Positions 23,676 through 24,750 of a stretch of 24,750 bases of DNA are shown one piece after another. The notes under the pieces were generated by a model. That model saw nothing but the letters and a program-made list of their open reading frames with translations, had not been told where the DNA came from and did not search any database. Position 1 is the first letter of the stretch, and each line of letters starts with the position of its first letter. The DNA lies in the IMG/VR virus record IMGVR_UViG_3300025601_000114, positions 1 to 24,750 of that record. The stretch is one strand, 5' to 3'. The DNA comes from a virus. Made by a program: the position numbers and the translations under genes.

Positions 23676-24750
23676 ATGGCAGTAATCGGCGAAGCCTCAA
23701 TAATTGTCCGTGCCCTCACTGGTTCCGTAAGAAAAGATATTGAGAGGGCCTTTGAGGGCGCGGATAGAATTGCGGAAAAAGGAGGCAAGAGCGCTGCCGA
23801 TGGGTTCCGTAGAGGTTTTGGCGACGGAGGCGCCAGCAGTTTTGACGCTTTCGCAGAAAAAGCTGAAGCTTCCAGAGTAAGGCTGAGACAACTGGCTAAC
23901 GCCGGTCGTATCCTCGTTCCGGCTATTGCCGGGGTGATTGGTATTATCGGCGCGGCGGTTACAGGGCTGGTCGTCTTGACTTCCGCTCTCGGGAATGCTG
24001 CTCGCACCTCTATAGTCTTGGGTGCGGCGCTTATGTCTCTTGCCCAGGCAGGCATTACCGCAAAGCTAGCGTTCAAGGGAGTGGGAGAGGCTATATCGGC
24101 GGGTAACAAGGCAAACGAGGCGGGCACCGGGGCAGCAGACAACCAAACTGCAGCTCTCAGGAGACTGAGGGACGCACGTATCGCCCTGAAGAGACTGGTC
24201 GAGGACGAGGCACCTTTGGTCCTCGCTGAGGCCCGGGAACGTGCAGCGGAGGCCGCAACTGCAGCAGCAGACGCAGTTCGGAACTCTGAGAAAGCTACCC
24301 GGTCGTATAACGACTCCCAGCTGGAATCAATTAATGCCATCAATGACCTCAACAATGCACGGGACCGCGCCCGGGAGAAAATCCAACAGCTCAGGTTCGC
24401 GCTTGAGGGTGGTGCTATCTCCGAGAAGAAAGCACGCCTTGAGTTTGAGAAGGCCCGTGACTCTCTGCAGGCCGTCCAGGACCTGCCCCCCAACTCTCGA
24501 GCACGCCAGGAGGCGGAGCTTGCTTTCGCTCAGGCAGAGCTCAACTTGCGCAAGGCTATTGACAGTAACTCTGACCTTAGGGAAGAGGAGGACGCTGCAA
24601 CCCAGGCCGGGGTCGAGGGGTCCAAGGATGTTGTAGACGCAAAAGACAGAATTGCCCGGGCTAGCCGGGCTGAGTCAGATGCTGCGATTGCCGCGGCAAG
24701 GGCTATGAAGCAGGCCGCCGAAGCGCAAATGGCGGCACAGAAAGCCGCAA
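23676..24750 (+). CDS. Tape measure protein, N-terminal part (3' partial, 358 residues visible)
   Basis: The frame opens at ATG 23676 after GGAGG and runs off the window end. Tape measure proteins set tail length and are ejected ahead of the DNA. The first residues (AVIGEASIIVRALTGSVRKD) and the Gly/Ala-rich stretch that follows are typical. A hydrophobic segment spans about residues 82-125 (ILVPAIAGVIGIIGAAV, then a Leu/Ala-rich run). After that the protein is a long helical, Ala/Arg/Glu-rich coil (ALRRLRDARIALKRLVEDEA, AEARERAAEAATAAADAVR, QAELNLRKAIDSN). The 'RDARIALKRLVEDEAPLVL' piece is characteristic of actinophage tape measures. The total length and any C-terminal lytic domain cannot be seen. 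Confidence 0.9.
   Translation, partial: MAVIGEASIIVRALTGSVRKDIERAFEGADRIAEKGGKSAADGFRRGFGDGGASSFDAFAEKAEASRVRLRQLANAGRILVPAIAGVIGIIGAAVTGLVVLTSALGNAARTSIVLGAALMSLAQAGITAKLAFKGVGEAISAGNKANEAGTGAADNQTAALRRLRDARIALKRLVEDEAPLVLAEARERAAEAATAAADAVRNSEKATRSYNDSQLESINAINDLNNARDRAREKIQQLRFALEGGAISEKKARLEFEKARDSLQAVQDLPPNSRARQEAELAFAQAELNLRKAIDSNSDLREEEDAATQAGVEGSKDVVDAKDRIARASRAESDAAIAAARAMKQAAEAQMAAQKAA

Noticed and set aside
23483-24493. Minus-strand frame of 336 codons across the tape measure start
   Set aside because: An Ala/Ser-rich shadow of the Ala/Arg-rich tape measure coil.
1-24750. tRNA genes, CRISPR arrays, insertion sequences, integrase or attachment sites
   Set aside because: None seen on either strand by reading; almost all bases are in coupled structural genes.

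Overview
This window looks like the head and front-of-tail morphogenesis region of a long-tailed double-stranded DNA phage (siphovirus type), probably one that infects an actinobacterium. Every convincing gene is on the + strand, and genes mostly touch or overlap by 1-8 bases. The order is portal, capsid protease, major capsid, tail tube, connectors, tail assembly chaperones and tape measure. The portal, protease, capsid, adaptor and tape-measure sequences have the character of actinobacteriophage families. Base composition is moderately GC-rich by eye (not counted). The host genus cannot be read from the window, and no integrase, lysis, replication, tRNA or CRISPR feature is present.

Layout. 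1-1065: the tail end of a helix-turn-helix protein, two small unknown proteins, and a small membrane protein with a Cys-x-x-Cys motif. 1101-3726: portal protein, then a Lys-rich protein with two recognisable phage motifs, started from a TTG inside the portal stop region. 3726-10616: one enormous reading frame (2296 aa) that looks like a multi-domain 'polyvalent' protein. It carries a kinase-like domain, a WYL-like domain, beta-barrel modules and a C-terminal ADP-ribosyltransferase-like domain, joined by acidic linkers. 10616-11515: two small unknown proteins. 11508-16403: a second giant (about 1631 aa), a capsid maturation protease embedded among several phage-specific modules. 16404-16566: an AT-rich spacer with a hairpin. 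16567-18681: major capsid protein with a long acidic N-terminal part that probably serves as scaffold. 18750-19661: a second structural protein that may also have a capsid-like fold. 19695-20741: probable major tail protein with an added beta domain. 20749-20793: a long hairpin. 20816-22852: head-to-tail adaptor, tail terminator and an HK97 gp10-like protein. 22906-23672: two overlapping tail assembly chaperone frames, probably joined by a -1 frameshift. 23676 to the window end: the start of the tape measure protein.

How they work together: the portal forms the DNA entry vertex. The capsid protein, guided by its N-terminal extension, builds the prohead, which the protease matures. Connectors close the head and join it to the tail. 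The chaperones load the tape measure so that tail tube subunits can polymerise around it. By position, the two giant proteins between portal and capsid are expected to be virion or prohead components. The 2296-aa protein is the best candidate for an undescribed system: its enzyme-like domains could act in the host after ejection with the DNA (inference).
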